A stretch of DNA of 64,000 nt from Vreelandella neptunia (GTDB lineage Bacteria > Pseudomonadota > Gammaproteobacteria > Pseudomonadales > Halomonadaceae), in assembly GCF_034479615.1 (NCBI RefSeq), contig NZ_CP140255.1:186001-250000 (forward strand), read 5' to 3'. Shown here in pieces: positions 56,364 through 64,000 of the stretch; positions within the stretch are counted from its first letter, which is position 1, and every line of letters starts with the position of its first letter. Under the pieces are notes generated by a model. That model saw only the letters and a program-made list of their open reading frames with translations. It did not search any database and was not told the DNA's origin. The translations under genes were made by a program, and so were the position numbers.

Positions 56364-56690
56364 CTAAGACTTTGCTACCGCTAATTCGTCCCACCTTGAT
56401 GTATATCGCGGCGTACGATGCTCACAACGGAGCTCCCAGGCGTTTTGCTTTCTTGGCATTCCAAGCCTTACAGTGTTTTTGTCGTGCTCTCGGTTTAACT
56501 TATCCAATGTGGCCATGAGTTTTTCATTTCGTGCGCGCTTTGCATCACTCTGTGGCTCGGCTAGCAAACCCAGTTGTTCGTGATCGTGATCGCACAAATC
56601 AATTAACATCACGCCGCACTTTTGGTACCAGATACTCTCTTTGAAGATGCGCTCAAGTCCTGCCCTGGCTGCCCTGGCTAGTTCACGACG
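56364..56690 (-). pseudogene. umuC 3' remnant (DNA polymerase V C-terminus)
   Basis: About 108 codons on the minus strand (RAARAGLERIFKESIWYQKCGVMLIDLCDHDHEQLGLLAEPQSD...TPRYTSRWDELAVAKS) match the C-terminus of UmuC. The frame runs into a TGA just upstream of the fragment, and no polymerase core precedes it. UmuC-derived sequences are common on mobile elements. This copy is non-functional and probably marks a deletion. Confidence 0.75.
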
Positions 56691-56881
56691 TCATCAGTGG
56701 TGTGCGGGAGGGGGATTAAGAGACCCCGAACACTATCATTTCCCGCTAGATAAACAAGTCAAAACGTTAAAAATATAGTTCGTCTTGTATAAAATATATA
56801 GCATAGGCTAACTATGTTTCCCCGCCCTTTACTTTTTCCCTAGCTGCATAAATAATTGAACAATAGTGCATATTAAGTGTG

Positions 56882-57322
56882 CTAACCCAATAAATATAAA
56901 ATTACTAATGTTCCAACTCCTGCTGCTCCCAATGCGTCGAGCGTATCTATTAAATCATTTTCAACCATTTTCAGTGCACTGATAGAAAAATAGCGTCCAA
57001 GTAACTGTGATATGCCATTTGAAATTATACTTAATATGCCGATGATGATCTCGATTTTTTCTATTCCCGTTAACCACAGCAGAATCGCTAGTAAGGTAAT
57101 TAAAACAACACTGGCTCTAAAGGAAAGCCATTTAGTAGACTGAATAGATGTATTGGCATCGCCTACTAAGCCTTCCAAGGTTGCCTTTTTTTGGGGTAGA
57201 AGCCCTCTCCAAAAACATTGGCTGGAGTCCAATAAATACGATAAAACCATGTGCATGCACCAGAATAATTGAGCAGAGTGGAAACCAGCTTGCCATGGAA
57301 TACTTAACGATAACTTAAGCAT
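56882..57322 (-). CDS. Hypothetical small membrane protein after eptA
   Basis: 146 residues, begins 3 bp after the EptA stop, so it is probably co-transcribed. Two hydrophobic stretches (about 68-88 and 128-145) suggest two membrane helices. It has no recognised family. Position suggests a role in envelope modification, but that is inference. Confidence 0.5.
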   Translation of the reverse strand: MLKLSLSIPWQAGFHSAQLFWCMHMVLSYLLDSSQCFWRGLLPQKKATLEGLVGDANTSIQSTKWLSFRASVVLITLLAILLWLTGIEKIEIIIGILSIISNGISQLLGRYFSISALKMVENDLIDTLDALGAAGVGTLVILYLLG

Positions 57323-57325
57323 TCA

Positions 57326-58993
57326 TTAATTGGCGATGCTCCGGCACTTTTGGTTAATATCTTCTGCCTGCTGGTAAACGTCCGTTGCTACGCCAAGCAA
57401 ACCCAGTACGCTGTGAAATAAGTTATCGTGCGAGGCGGCTTGATTAGAGACTTGGCGTAAGCAATCCATATCAAGCCCTTGCTGCTGTGAAAATGAGTTG
57501 GAAAGCCACCAGACCATAGGCACATGGGTCTGTTCATCGGGAGCAATGGCATAGGGAATGCCGTGCAAATATAGGCCTTTTTCACCCAGTGATTCACCAT
57601 GATCAGAGAGGTAGATCATCGCAGTTGCGTAGTCATCCTGACGATTTAACGTCTCAATCACCTGATCCAACACGGTGTCGGTATAGAGAATGGCATTGTC
57701 GTAGCTGTTTGTGATGGCGTCTCTTGAACACTTGGCTAAATCAGCGGTGGTGCAGGTAGGCACAAACCGTTCGTAGGCAGCAGGGTAACGTTGGTAATAG
57801 CTGGGACCATGGTTGCCTAGCTGATGTAGCACAACCACCTGATCAGCTGAGGTACCGCTAATTTGCGTGGTTAAGGCTTGAACCAGTGCCTCATCCAGGC
57901 ATCGCCCATCTTGGCATAAAGACGCATAGTCCTCTGATGAGAGCGCTTTTGTTGCTACTCCCTCACAGACACCTTTACAGCCTGACTGGTTATCAAGCCA
58001 TGTGACCTCAAACCCGGCGTGGGCTAATACGTCCAGCAAGGATTCATGTTGCTGAGCATAAGATTTAGCGTAATCGGCACGCCCTGGTAATGAAAACATG
58101 CAGGGTAATGAGACTGCTGTGCTTGTACCGCATGAGGAAACTTCTGAAAAATTGATAACGTCAGGCTGCTGGGCAAGTTTAGGTGTGGTTTGGCGTTCAT
58201 AACCATTTAACCCCCAATTCGCCGCCCGTACCGTTTCACCCACGACGATGACGAGTAGTGTGGGTTTGTCACCCACGTGCGAACTGATACGGGCGTCCTC
58301 TCCCACTGGGGATCGCACCGTGTTCGCGGTAGCGTGTTGGCTGGAAATCGCCTGCGTCATCGATACAATATAATTACCTGGAGTCACCAAGTAGCGAAGC
58401 TCTTTATTGTTGCGCATGAGTGACGACACTTCTTGATAAGATAAAAAGATCGCTAACAGCAATATCGCTGTACTGGCGAAGCAATAAGCTAAACGGCGCA
58501 GAACAGCCTTCTTCCAGGTTGAAGGCATGATGTTAACTCGCCAAATCATGACGGTAGGCAAGCCAAAAAAGAAGGCCAAATGAATCAATAAACCAACGGT
58601 GAGAAGTTCCTGTGCTTCGTTAGTATCTGTTTGAAGCACATTATCTAACATGGAAGTATCAAAATAGGTGCCGTAGTAACTGGTAAAGTAACTGACGAAG
58701 GCGGCAATCAGAAACAGTAAGGTTAAGAGGGGTTTTACCAGTGTTCGCGAAGCTAGGCTAACGAAGACCAAAAAGTTAAGACAGGTCATTACTAAAAACA
58801 TATTGGCAAAGGTCAGCCACGTCTGGACGGCAAAAAGGTCATAGCCAGCAAAGACTTGTTGCCAAAAAGGTACATTGTAAAAAACACTGAATATGACAAC
58901 ACCCCATAAGACAAGCTGCTCCGTACTTAATGTAGGGCGATAAGACCAAGCGGAGTCGACAATTGTTGAAGGCAATGACAGCAAAGGGGACAT
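57326..58993 (-). CDS. eptA: Lipid A phosphoethanolamine transferase (EptA/MCR-like)
   Basis: 555 residues: five N-terminal membrane helices (to about 200) and a periplasmic sulfatase-fold domain. The nucleophile Thr lies in SSCGTSTAVSLPCMFS (about 295). DNQSGCKGVCEG with its cysteine pairs and YLSDHGESLGE in the C-terminal region complete the metal site. It transfers phosphoethanolamine from phosphatidylethanolamine to lipid A phosphates, lowering polymyxin binding and releasing diacylglycerol. It is flanked by PAP2 and a membrane protein, in the same operon as DgkA. Confidence 0.94.
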   Translation of the reverse strand: MSPLLSLPSTIVDSAWSYRPTLSTEQLVLWGVVIFSVFYNVPFWQQVFAGYDLFAVQTWLTFANMFLVMTCLNFLVFVSLASRTLVKPLLTLLFLIAAFVSYFTSYYGTYFDTSMLDNVLQTDTNEAQELLTVGLLIHLAFFFGLPTVMIWRVNIMPSTWKKAVLRRLAYCFASTAILLLAIFLSYQEVSSLMRNNKELRYLVTPGNYIVSMTQAISSQHATANTVRSPVGEDARISSHVGDKPTLLVIVVGETVRAANWGLNGYERQTTPKLAQQPDVINFSEVSSCGTSTAVSLPCMFSLPGRADYAKSYAQQHESLLDVLAHAGFEVTWLDNQSGCKGVCEGVATKALSSEDYASLCQDGRCLDEALVQALTTQISGTSADQVVVLHQLGNHGPSYYQRYPAAYERFVPTCTTADLAKCSRDAITNSYDNAILYTDTVLDQVIETLNRQDDYATAMIYLSDHGESLGEKGLYLHGIPYAIAPDEQTHVPMVWWLSNSFSQQQGLDMDCLRQVSNQAASHDNLFHSVLGLLGVATDVYQQAEDINQKCRSIAN

Positions 58994-59017
58994 CGAAAGG
59001 TTCTCTGTATGAAAAGA

Positions 59018-59710
59018 TTAATGAACGCTGAGGTGTAATATGACTCTTGAAAGAACAAAGCTTACGGTCCAGCAAATCATGGCCGTCCAGAGGTCATGGG
59101 ACAGAAAGTGCGCCCCGCGTAACTGTTGTGTGATCCCAAACGTAAGGCCAAGCCCTAAACCCAGCGCAAGCCCTGCCCATCGCCAATGGGGCCGTATGGC
59201 GGCAAAAAAGAAGTAGAAGGCTATCCACGTATAGCCTGCGCTGGCATGCCCGGCGGGAAAGCAGGCGGACGCTGGCATTGAGGAAGGCCGTATGTGGAGC
59301 AAGCCAATAAATTCTCGTGCCCCACCATAGCGAACTAAGTCCCAAGGGCATTCCATGCTCACCAAGTGTTTAATAGTTGCTACCAATAGCGCTGAAAGAA
59401 GCGTTGCGGAAAAAAGATATAAAAGCGGTGTGCGATACGCTTTGAGACGAGTAACTATGGTGCTTAGTATTAATAGGAAAAGTGTGGCTAAACCCATCAC
59501 CAAGCTTAGCCATTTACCGCCTTTGTGAAGAACATCTTGGGTAATAAAGGTATCTTTCCATTCCCAAGCATTACCCTGAAGGCGATATATAAAATCGGCT
59601 AGCGTAAAATCTATGCTTAAACTACTGAAAATCGACATGGCAATAAGAAATAAAAGCCAAGTGGATGCCAAGGGTTGGAGAACATTTAGTTGAGCAGCAC
59701 GCATAGCCAC
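59018..59710 (-). CDS. PAP2-family phosphatase (LpxT/LpxE-like)
   Basis: 230 residues, about six membrane segments. PAP2 signature motifs are visible as CPWDLVRYGG, PAGHASAGY and RGAHFLSHDLWTA, the last supplying the catalytic histidine. These enzymes dephosphorylate or phosphotransfer on undecaprenyl or lipid A phosphates. Its start lies inside the end of dgkA (overlap 25 bp) and eptA follows after 24 bp, so all three are one unit. Confidence 0.88.
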   Translation of the reverse strand: MAMRAAQLNVLQPLASTWLLFLIAMSIFSSLSIDFTLADFIYRLQGNAWEWKDTFITQDVLHKGGKWLSLVMGLATLFLLILSTIVTRLKAYRTPLLYLFSATLLSALLVATIKHLVSMECPWDLVRYGGAREFIGLLHIRPSSMPASACFPAGHASAGYTWIAFYFFFAAIRPHWRWAGLALGLGLGLTFGITQQLRGAHFLSHDLWTAMICWTVSFVLSRVILHLSVH

Positions 59711-60063
59711 ACACCCATCATCATAAAAATGGTCATCATGACGGCGGCAGCCCCCATGTCTTTAGCACGCCCGCTAAGTTCGTTATGTTCTAGTCCGATA
59801 CGGTCAATGGTGCTTTCGATAGCGGAGTTAATGAGTTCCACTATCACTACAAGGGTGAGTGAAGAAAACAGCAACGCTTTTTCCACGGAAGTGGCATTAA
59901 CAAAAAATACAAAAGGGTAAAGGGCGAGACAGAGCATCACCTCTTGCCTAAAGGCAGATTCATTTATCCAGCAAGCCTTTAAACCCGATACTGCATTGAT
60001 AGAAGCGCGGAAGATGCGTTTAACACCCGTGCCGTTAGGTTTTGATGTAGTTAAAATAGGCAA
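59686..60063 (-). CDS. dgkA: Diacylglycerol kinase (TTG start)
   Basis: 125 residues, three membrane helices, with VIVELINSAIESTIDRIGLEHNELSGRAKDMGAAAV, the DgkA signature. It phosphorylates diacylglycerol to phosphatidate in the inner membrane, recycling the by-product of EptA. The start is TTG 60063. Gene overlap with PAP2 indicates translational coupling. Confidence 0.92.
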   Translation of the reverse strand: MPILTTSKPNGTGVKRIFRASINAVSGLKACWINESAFRQEVMLCLALYPFVFFVNATSVEKALLFSSLTLVVIVELINSAIESTIDRIGLEHNELSGRAKDMGAAAVMMTIFMMMGVWLCVLLN

Positions 60064-60137
60064 GACAGTACACTCGATAACGTAATAGTAGAGGCACTAT
60101 AAAGTGCAAGGCTTAACGAACAGTTATGTGCTTTAAT

Positions 60138-61331
60138 TCAGTAGCTAGAATACAACTGGTCAGCACTAGGTGGTGGTGTTACCCACTGTGTGGGTTGGTT
60201 TGTTAACGAGGCCGATTGAACGGGAGCCGTTGCGTTTTGTCCTCCAAGAGTAGCGCGTATGGCGTCTATTACCGTGCTGATCTCTGGGCGCCACAGAACG
60301 GTGTCATAGGGTTCTCGTGGTACGAAGGCGAGTGATTTTTTCTGGCGCACCAGGGAAATGGTGGCTACATCAAGAGCAGCCGCTAAGTGCATCGGCCCTG
60401 AGTCTGGCGTCACGAGTAGTCGAGCACGCTCTAAAACGGCGGCAAAGTGACGAATAGCAAGCGGAGGACATAAGCTGCCATACAGCGATGACATCAAACG
60501 CTGTTCAATGGGTGCTAAAAGCCTAAACTCTTCAGGCCCAAGGAAAACGACATAGCGTATTTTATGGGCTTCCATGGCATCGATGAGCATAAGCCAGAAT
60601 GCCAACGGCCACCGTTTGTTTTGATGCCCGCCTACGAATATCGCAATAAAGTCAGTCTCTGACGGGTGATCACTATGAAGACTGACGAGCTGTTCTAACT
60701 TTGCCATTGCTTGATAGCGTTCCTGCTCCGTTAGCTGGAGCAATGGCCGATTACGGCATGCAACGCCGAGCGGACGTGTCAAATTAACGATGGCATCGTA
60801 GGCATGTGATGACTTGCCATCCGCCTCAATGCTATACCAGCGCTGGGGACCTTTACGTGACCCCATGCTGTACCGTGCCCCTATTAACCGGGTCACGATA
60901 AAGCCGCTCGTTGATCCTCCGCTCACTTGTACTGCTAGGTCATAGCGTTGTGCTCGTAAGCGTCGTAATAGTGTCACACACTGCCAAGGACGAAGGATCG
61001 CGGTTCTCGACAGTAAATAAAAATGGTCAACAGGTCGGTGCTGCAACAGTGGCAACGTTTTATCCGTCGCTAAATAGTCTATGCGCGCGGAAGGAAAACA
61101 TTCACGCAAAGCATCGATGACAGGGGTACTGATAAGTGCGTTGCCCAGACGAAAATTAGGGCGAATAATTAAAATTTTCTCTATGCCCACAAGGCTGTCG
61201 ATGCTTTCTGGCGCAGGCGCTTTGAGGATGTATCGTATGCCTCCCAGTAAATATCGTTTCATTCTTTTTTCTAAAAAACGGGCCATTATTTTTAAATAAT
61301 AGTTTGTTCTAATAAGGGTCAGTAAGTGCAT
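60138..61331 (-). CDS. Glycosyltransferase family 9 (heptosyltransferase-like)
   Basis: 397 residues with the GT9 pattern IRPNFRLGNALISTPVIDAL near the N-terminus, HQNKRWPLAFW and VTPDSGPMHLAAAL near residue 305. Family members add heptose to the LPS inner core. The N-terminus MHLLTLIRTNYYLKIMARFLEKRM is longer than usual, and an internal Met may be the real start. It is the first gene of the minus-strand operon, leading to dgkA after 74 bp. Confidence 0.85.
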   Translation of the reverse strand: MHLLTLIRTNYYLKIMARFLEKRMKRYLLGGIRYILKAPAPESIDSLVGIEKILIIRPNFRLGNALISTPVIDALRECFPSARIDYLATDKTLPLLQHRPVDHFYLLSRTAILRPWQCVTLLRRLRAQRYDLAVQVSGGSTSGFIVTRLIGARYSMGSRKGPQRWYSIEADGKSSHAYDAIVNLTRPLGVACRNRPLLQLTEQERYQAMAKLEQLVSLHSDHPSETDFIAIFVGGHQNKRWPLAFWLMLIDAMEAHKIRYVVFLGPEEFRLLAPIEQRLMSSLYGSLCPPLAIRHFAAVLERARLLVTPDSGPMHLAAALDVATISLVRQKKSLAFVPREPYDTVLWRPEISTVIDAIRATLGGQNATAPVQSASLTNQPTQWVTPPPSADQLYSSY

Positions 61332-61462
61332 ACTCTGGCGCTCTGTTCAGTTAATCGGAAATGATCCACCAATTGCAGCGATTAGGGCGATTCAAAATAA
61401 ACGCAGGTGATAGCGCTGCGTTGGCTTTGCCCATGGCGGTAGGGACAGCTTGAGCCTCATAA

Positions 61463-61479
61463 CTTAAAGAAGAGTTAAA
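61463..61479 (+). promoter_or_regulatory. PmrA-box-like motif 1 (divergent region)
   Basis: CTTAAA-N5-GTTAAA, close to the PmrA consensus YTTAAK-N5-YTTAAK. It lies between the GT9 start (61331) and the response regulator (61611), so it can serve either direction. Confidence 0.4.
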
Positions 61480-61551
61480 CTGCGCAAGAGGTTTGCAAAA
61501 TAGGGTGGTTGGATTCAGATGCGTATGCCTTGTGTGGTATACGTTGTCGTA

Positions 61552-61568
61552 TTTAAGAAAAGGTTAAG
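61552..61568 (+). promoter_or_regulatory. PmrA-box-like motif 2 (ahead of the regulator gene)
   Basis: TTTAAG-N5-GTTAAG matches the PmrA consensus in 11 of 12 fixed positions. It lies 43 bp before the response regulator ATG, a usual position for autoregulation. Confidence 0.5.
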
Positions 61569-61610
61569 TTTTGGTAGCCAAGATAGCGGTTTGTCGATTG
61601 AGGAAGCAGC

Positions 61611-62273
61611 ATGCGTGCACTGCTGATAGAAGATGACCCCTTGCTGGGGGATGGAATTAAAACGGCGCTGGAACGCGAGGGGTACACGGTCGATTGGTTT
61701 ATGCTTGGCCGCGAGGCAATCAGCGCTATCAGCAGCGAGACCTTTAGTGTGATCATTTTGGACCTTGGACTGCCCGATATAGACGGTATGCAAGTGCTGC
61801 ATTTACTCCGTAAGCAATCCACTCTGCCTATTCTGATTTTGACGGCCCGCGATGCGATGGAAGACCGTATTGGCGGCTTAGATGCGGGGGCGGATGACTA
61901 TGTGCTCAAGCCTTTCAATTTGCAGGAGTTACTTGCCCGTTTGCGGGTTGTCATGCGCCGTGCTGAGGGGCGTGCTTCGCAAATATTGACGCTGGGGGCG
62001 CTGAGTATTGATGAAGCTCGTCATGCGGTGAGTTGGCGGGGTAAAGACGTAAAGTTGGGCCGACGCGAGTATGCCTTATTGTTAGAGTTAGCCAGGCACC
62101 CGGACAGGGTTCTCTCTCGTCCTCGTTTAGAAAATTTGCTTTACGGTTGGGGCGACGAGGTAGAGTCCAATGCGGTGGAAGTGCATATCCATCATCTGCG
62201 TAAAAAGCTTGAAAAGCATCTGATTATTAACGTACGCGGGATTGGCTATCGACTGGATAGCCAAGCACAATGA
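61611..62273 (+). CDS. PmrA/QseB-like OmpR-family response regulator
   Basis: 220 residues. The receiver has the acidic pair IEDDP, phospho-Asp about 51 in IILDLGLPDIDG and LKPFN; the C-terminal winged helix has SNAVEVHIHHLRKKL and GIGYRL. It is divergent from the lipid A module, with PmrA-like boxes in between, and overlaps the kinase start by ATGA. The RBS is GAGGAAG. Confidence 0.92.
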   Translation: MRALLIEDDPLLGDGIKTALEREGYTVDWFMLGREAISAISSETFSVIILDLGLPDIDGMQVLHLLRKQSTLPILILTARDAMEDRIGGLDAGADDYVLKPFNLQELLARLRVVMRRAEGRASQILTLGALSIDEARHAVSWRGKDVKLGRREYALLLELARHPDRVLSRPRLENLLYGWGDEVESNAVEVHIHHLRKKLEKHLIINVRGIGYRLDSQAQ

Positions 62274-63682
62274 TATCGATAAGGCGTTATCTACTCCGCA
62301 CCCTAGCCATTACCATGGTGGTCGCCGGGGGCGTTGCGGTTACTGCTGCCTACTTGATTACGGATCATGAGCTAGAAGAAATTCTCGATACACAGCTCAG
62401 CCTGCATAGCCGGATTGTGGCTGGCCAGCTCGATCCAAACGCGACCATTGACGACTATGCTCGCATGGCTTCGCGCATGGGGCTTCCAGAATATCCGGCG
62501 CAGCTATATCGTGATGGTAAAGCAGTGCCAGTGATCAGCGCTGAATCAGGTTCCCAGCTTTATCACGAAGAAGAGCTTAAATTAGTACTGGGTTTTTGGA
62601 ATGCAGATGGCTCACCCAGACTGTTAGGGGGCAAATGGAGCGATGCAGGCCCTTTCCCCGCGCCTCTAGAAGAGGGCTTTCGCTGGGAAAGCTACGATGG
62701 TCATCGTTGGCGGGTGTTCAGCATGTTCGACTTTGCCAGCGATACCTGGATCAGCATGGGGGTGCGAGGTTCGTTTCACGATGAAGTGGTGGAGCGCATC
62801 ACCTGGAACAATTTATTGCCGATGCTCTTTTTGCTGCCACTCCTCCTGTGGCTAATGAGCCGTATTATCCTGCGCGGTATTACGCCCATCCAAGCGCTTT
62901 CCAGCCAAGTACAAGGCCGCTCCGCCCACGACTTACGTAAAATCGATAACCCTGTTCCTCAAGAGCTGAATGAATTACGCCAATCGCTAAACGACTTTAT
63001 AACTAGGTTAAAAGAAACCTTAGAGCGCGAGAGACGCTTTACAGCAGATGCGGCCCATGAATTACGTACTCCCTTAGCCGCACTTAGGATACATCTGGAT
63101 AACGCGCAGGCGGGGGGGGAGCATTCACTGCAAAAGGCTTATGTTGGCGTAGAAAGGCTTCAGCGGGTGGTAGAACAATTGCTTATTTTGGCGCGTTTGG
63201 ATCAAGTCGCTACAACCTCGCCTGCGACTATCGATCTTTATCCGATTATTGCTGAATTGGTAGCTGAGATGTGGCCACTCGCTGAAGAGCGAAACCAGCA
63301 CTTAAGACTAACAGGCTTAACCCAGCTGGAGGTTCGCGCCGACGAAGTCGAGGTGGGTATTCTCTTTCGTAACCTACTGGATAACGCCTTGCGCTATACG
63401 CCGGAAGGCGGTGAAGTGGAAGTAGAGTTGGCGCTTTGGGAGGGGTCGCCTCAACTGATTGTACGAGACACTGGCCCAGGGCTGCCTGAGGCACTTTTGG
63501 ATAAAGTCACTGAGCGCTTTAGGCGCGCTGCTGGCCAGGGCACCACCGGCAGCGGATTGGGTTTATCGATTGTCTCGGAGTTGGCTCAGCGCCAAAACGC
63601 ACGCCTTACGCTTAGTAATCGCACGCCCCATGGGCTAGCGGTCATTGTGACGTGGGAGCAAAACCAACAACAAAATCATTGA
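62270..63682 (+). CDS. PmrB-like sensor histidine kinase
   Basis: 470 residues: TM1 (about 8-30), a periplasmic sensor of about 145 residues, TM2 (about 178-200), HAMP, HisKA with DAAHELRTPLA (His about 262) and HATPase with NLLDNALRYTP and GSGLGLSI. It senses an envelope cue, such as cationic peptides, metal or pH in characterised homologues. It ends next to the converging cation exporter gene. Confidence 0.9.
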   Translation: MISIRRYLLRTLAITMVVAGGVAVTAAYLITDHELEEILDTQLSLHSRIVAGQLDPNATIDDYARMASRMGLPEYPAQLYRDGKAVPVISAESGSQLYHEEELKLVLGFWNADGSPRLLGGKWSDAGPFPAPLEEGFRWESYDGHRWRVFSMFDFASDTWISMGVRGSFHDEVVERITWNNLLPMLFLLPLLLWLMSRIILRGITPIQALSSQVQGRSAHDLRKIDNPVPQELNELRQSLNDFITRLKETLERERRFTADAAHELRTPLAALRIHLDNAQAGGEHSLQKAYVGVERLQRVVEQLLILARLDQVATTSPATIDLYPIIAELVAEMWPLAEERNQHLRLTGLTQLEVRADEVEVGILFRNLLDNALRYTPEGGEVEVELALWEGSPQLIVRDTGPGLPEALLDKVTERFRRAAGQGTTGSGLGLSIVSELAQRQNARLTLSNRTPHGLAVIVTWEQNQQQNH

Positions 63683-64000
63683 TTAGCTTGCTGAGTTTGT
63701 CTTCGAATCTAACTGCGTTTCCACCGTTATATGCACCAGAGAATCGCACTGTTTCTGAATGCGCTGCCGGTAAATGTCAGGTGATTCTGGGGTGCCTGAG
63801 ACCAGCGCGACAATCGCTGCATGGATATTGGGACCAATCGACCAAATGTGTAAGTCGGTGATGTGCTTTTGCTCGTCTTCGATAGCCTTTTTAACCTGTG
63901 CTTCTAGTTCACGGCGCTGCTGATCAAGTAATACGCGGGCGGTATCCTTAAGCAAAAGCCACGACCATCGAGTGATCAGCACGGTGCCAACAATGCCCAT
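63683..64000 (-). CDS. Cation diffusion facilitator (DmeF-like), C-terminal part
   Basis: The visible 105 codons are the end of a CDF exporter: a last membrane segment, then a cytoplasmic domain with ITDLHIWSIGPNIHAAIVAL and HITVETQ, the metal-binding alpha-beta module. The N-terminus and start lie beyond the window's right edge. The family exports Co, Ni, Zn or Fe in exchange for protons. Confidence 0.82.
   Translation of the reverse strand: MGIVGTVLITRWSWLLLKDTARVLLDQQRRELEAQVKKAIEDEQKHITDLHIWSIGPNIHAAIVALVSGTPESPDIYRQRIQKQCDSLVHITVETQLDSKTNSAS

Larger units (their letters stand above)
54293..56881. mobile_element. Candidate integrated genomic island (left end in window)
   Basis: Right of the att-like scar the base composition becomes AT-rich and the genes are accessory: AlpA-like regulator, orphan ORF, MvaT/H-NS-like protein and umuC remnant. 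No integrase lies in the window; it would be expected near the reconstituted ssrA or tRNA copy. The right boundary is unknown and may lie beyond the window; the end given here is only where the lipid A module begins. Confidence 0.45.

Overview
The window reads as a chromosomal segment of a moderately GC-rich, halophilic gammaproteobacterium, most likely of the Halomonadaceae (Halomonas/Vreelandella type). The assignment is an inference. It rests on the protein flavour throughout, an NhaD Na+/H+ antiporter, a CaCA exchanger, TAXI-type TRAP transport, a MvaT-type nucleoid protein and dense c-di-GMP signalling. No rRNA, CRISPR array or intact transposase was seen. There is one tRNA, tRNA-Pro(CGG).

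Layout. 1-5.7 kb: the end of an M14 peptidase, a VRR-NUC nuclease/DinG-XPD-type helicase pair with overlapping genes, and a TauE/SafE exporter. 5.7-12.7 kb: a minus-strand signalling operon with a receiver, an HPt-REC-REC-GGDEF cyclase, a GAF-PAS histidine kinase and a Cache-HAMP-PAS hybrid kinase; it looks like a self-contained phosphorelay feeding c-di-GMP synthesis. 13-20 kb: housekeeping genes (MFS pump, tRNA-Pro, ispB, rplU-rpmA, obgE, proB, DUF1853). 20.3-25.4 kb: two divergent PepSY proteins, an OmpR-type two-component system and a PhoD-like phosphatase. 25.5-31.7 kb: an EAL-CBS-GGDEF protein, a phnD-phnC-phnE-phnE importer and a CobC-like phosphatase. Pho-box-like repeats lie ahead of both the EAL gene and phnD. 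31.7-41.3 kb: an NlpC/P60 lipoprotein, a NIT-domain chemoreceptor, two PAS-GGDEF-EAL proteins, a SprA-like putative metalloprotease and small conserved proteins. 41.4-53.6 kb: transport and stress genes (nhaD, TAXI-TRAP, CaCA exchanger, cold-shock protein, His-rich ZinT, an orphan PD-(D/E)XK-like protein, and a LuxR/APC permease/nitrilase set). 53.6-54.2 kb: a BrnT/BrnA toxin-antitoxin pair.

At 54.25-54.31 kb the sequence changes character. A 14-nt tmRNA- or tRNA-like 3' end, followed by a matching terminator on the minus strand, stands alone with no gene body beside it. This is what the distal att scar of an integrated island looks like. To its right are AT-rich accessory genes: an AlpA-like regulator, an orphan ORF, a MvaT/H-NS-like protein and a 3' remnant of umuC.

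57-64 kb holds a coherent envelope-remodelling module. A minus-strand run (GT9 glycosyltransferase, diacylglycerol kinase, PAP2 phosphatase, EptA phosphoethanolamine transferase, small membrane protein) is divergent from a PmrAB-like two-component system, and the shared 279-bp promoter region carries two PmrA-box-like motifs. The biochemistry fits together: EptA moves phosphoethanolamine from phosphatidylethanolamine to lipid A and leaves diacylglycerol, which the kinase can recycle. The window ends inside a DmeF-type cation exporter gene.

The candidates most worth testing are the phosphorelay-to-c-di-GMP operon, the att-scar island, the divergent lipid A module and the orphan PD-(D/E)XK-like gene.
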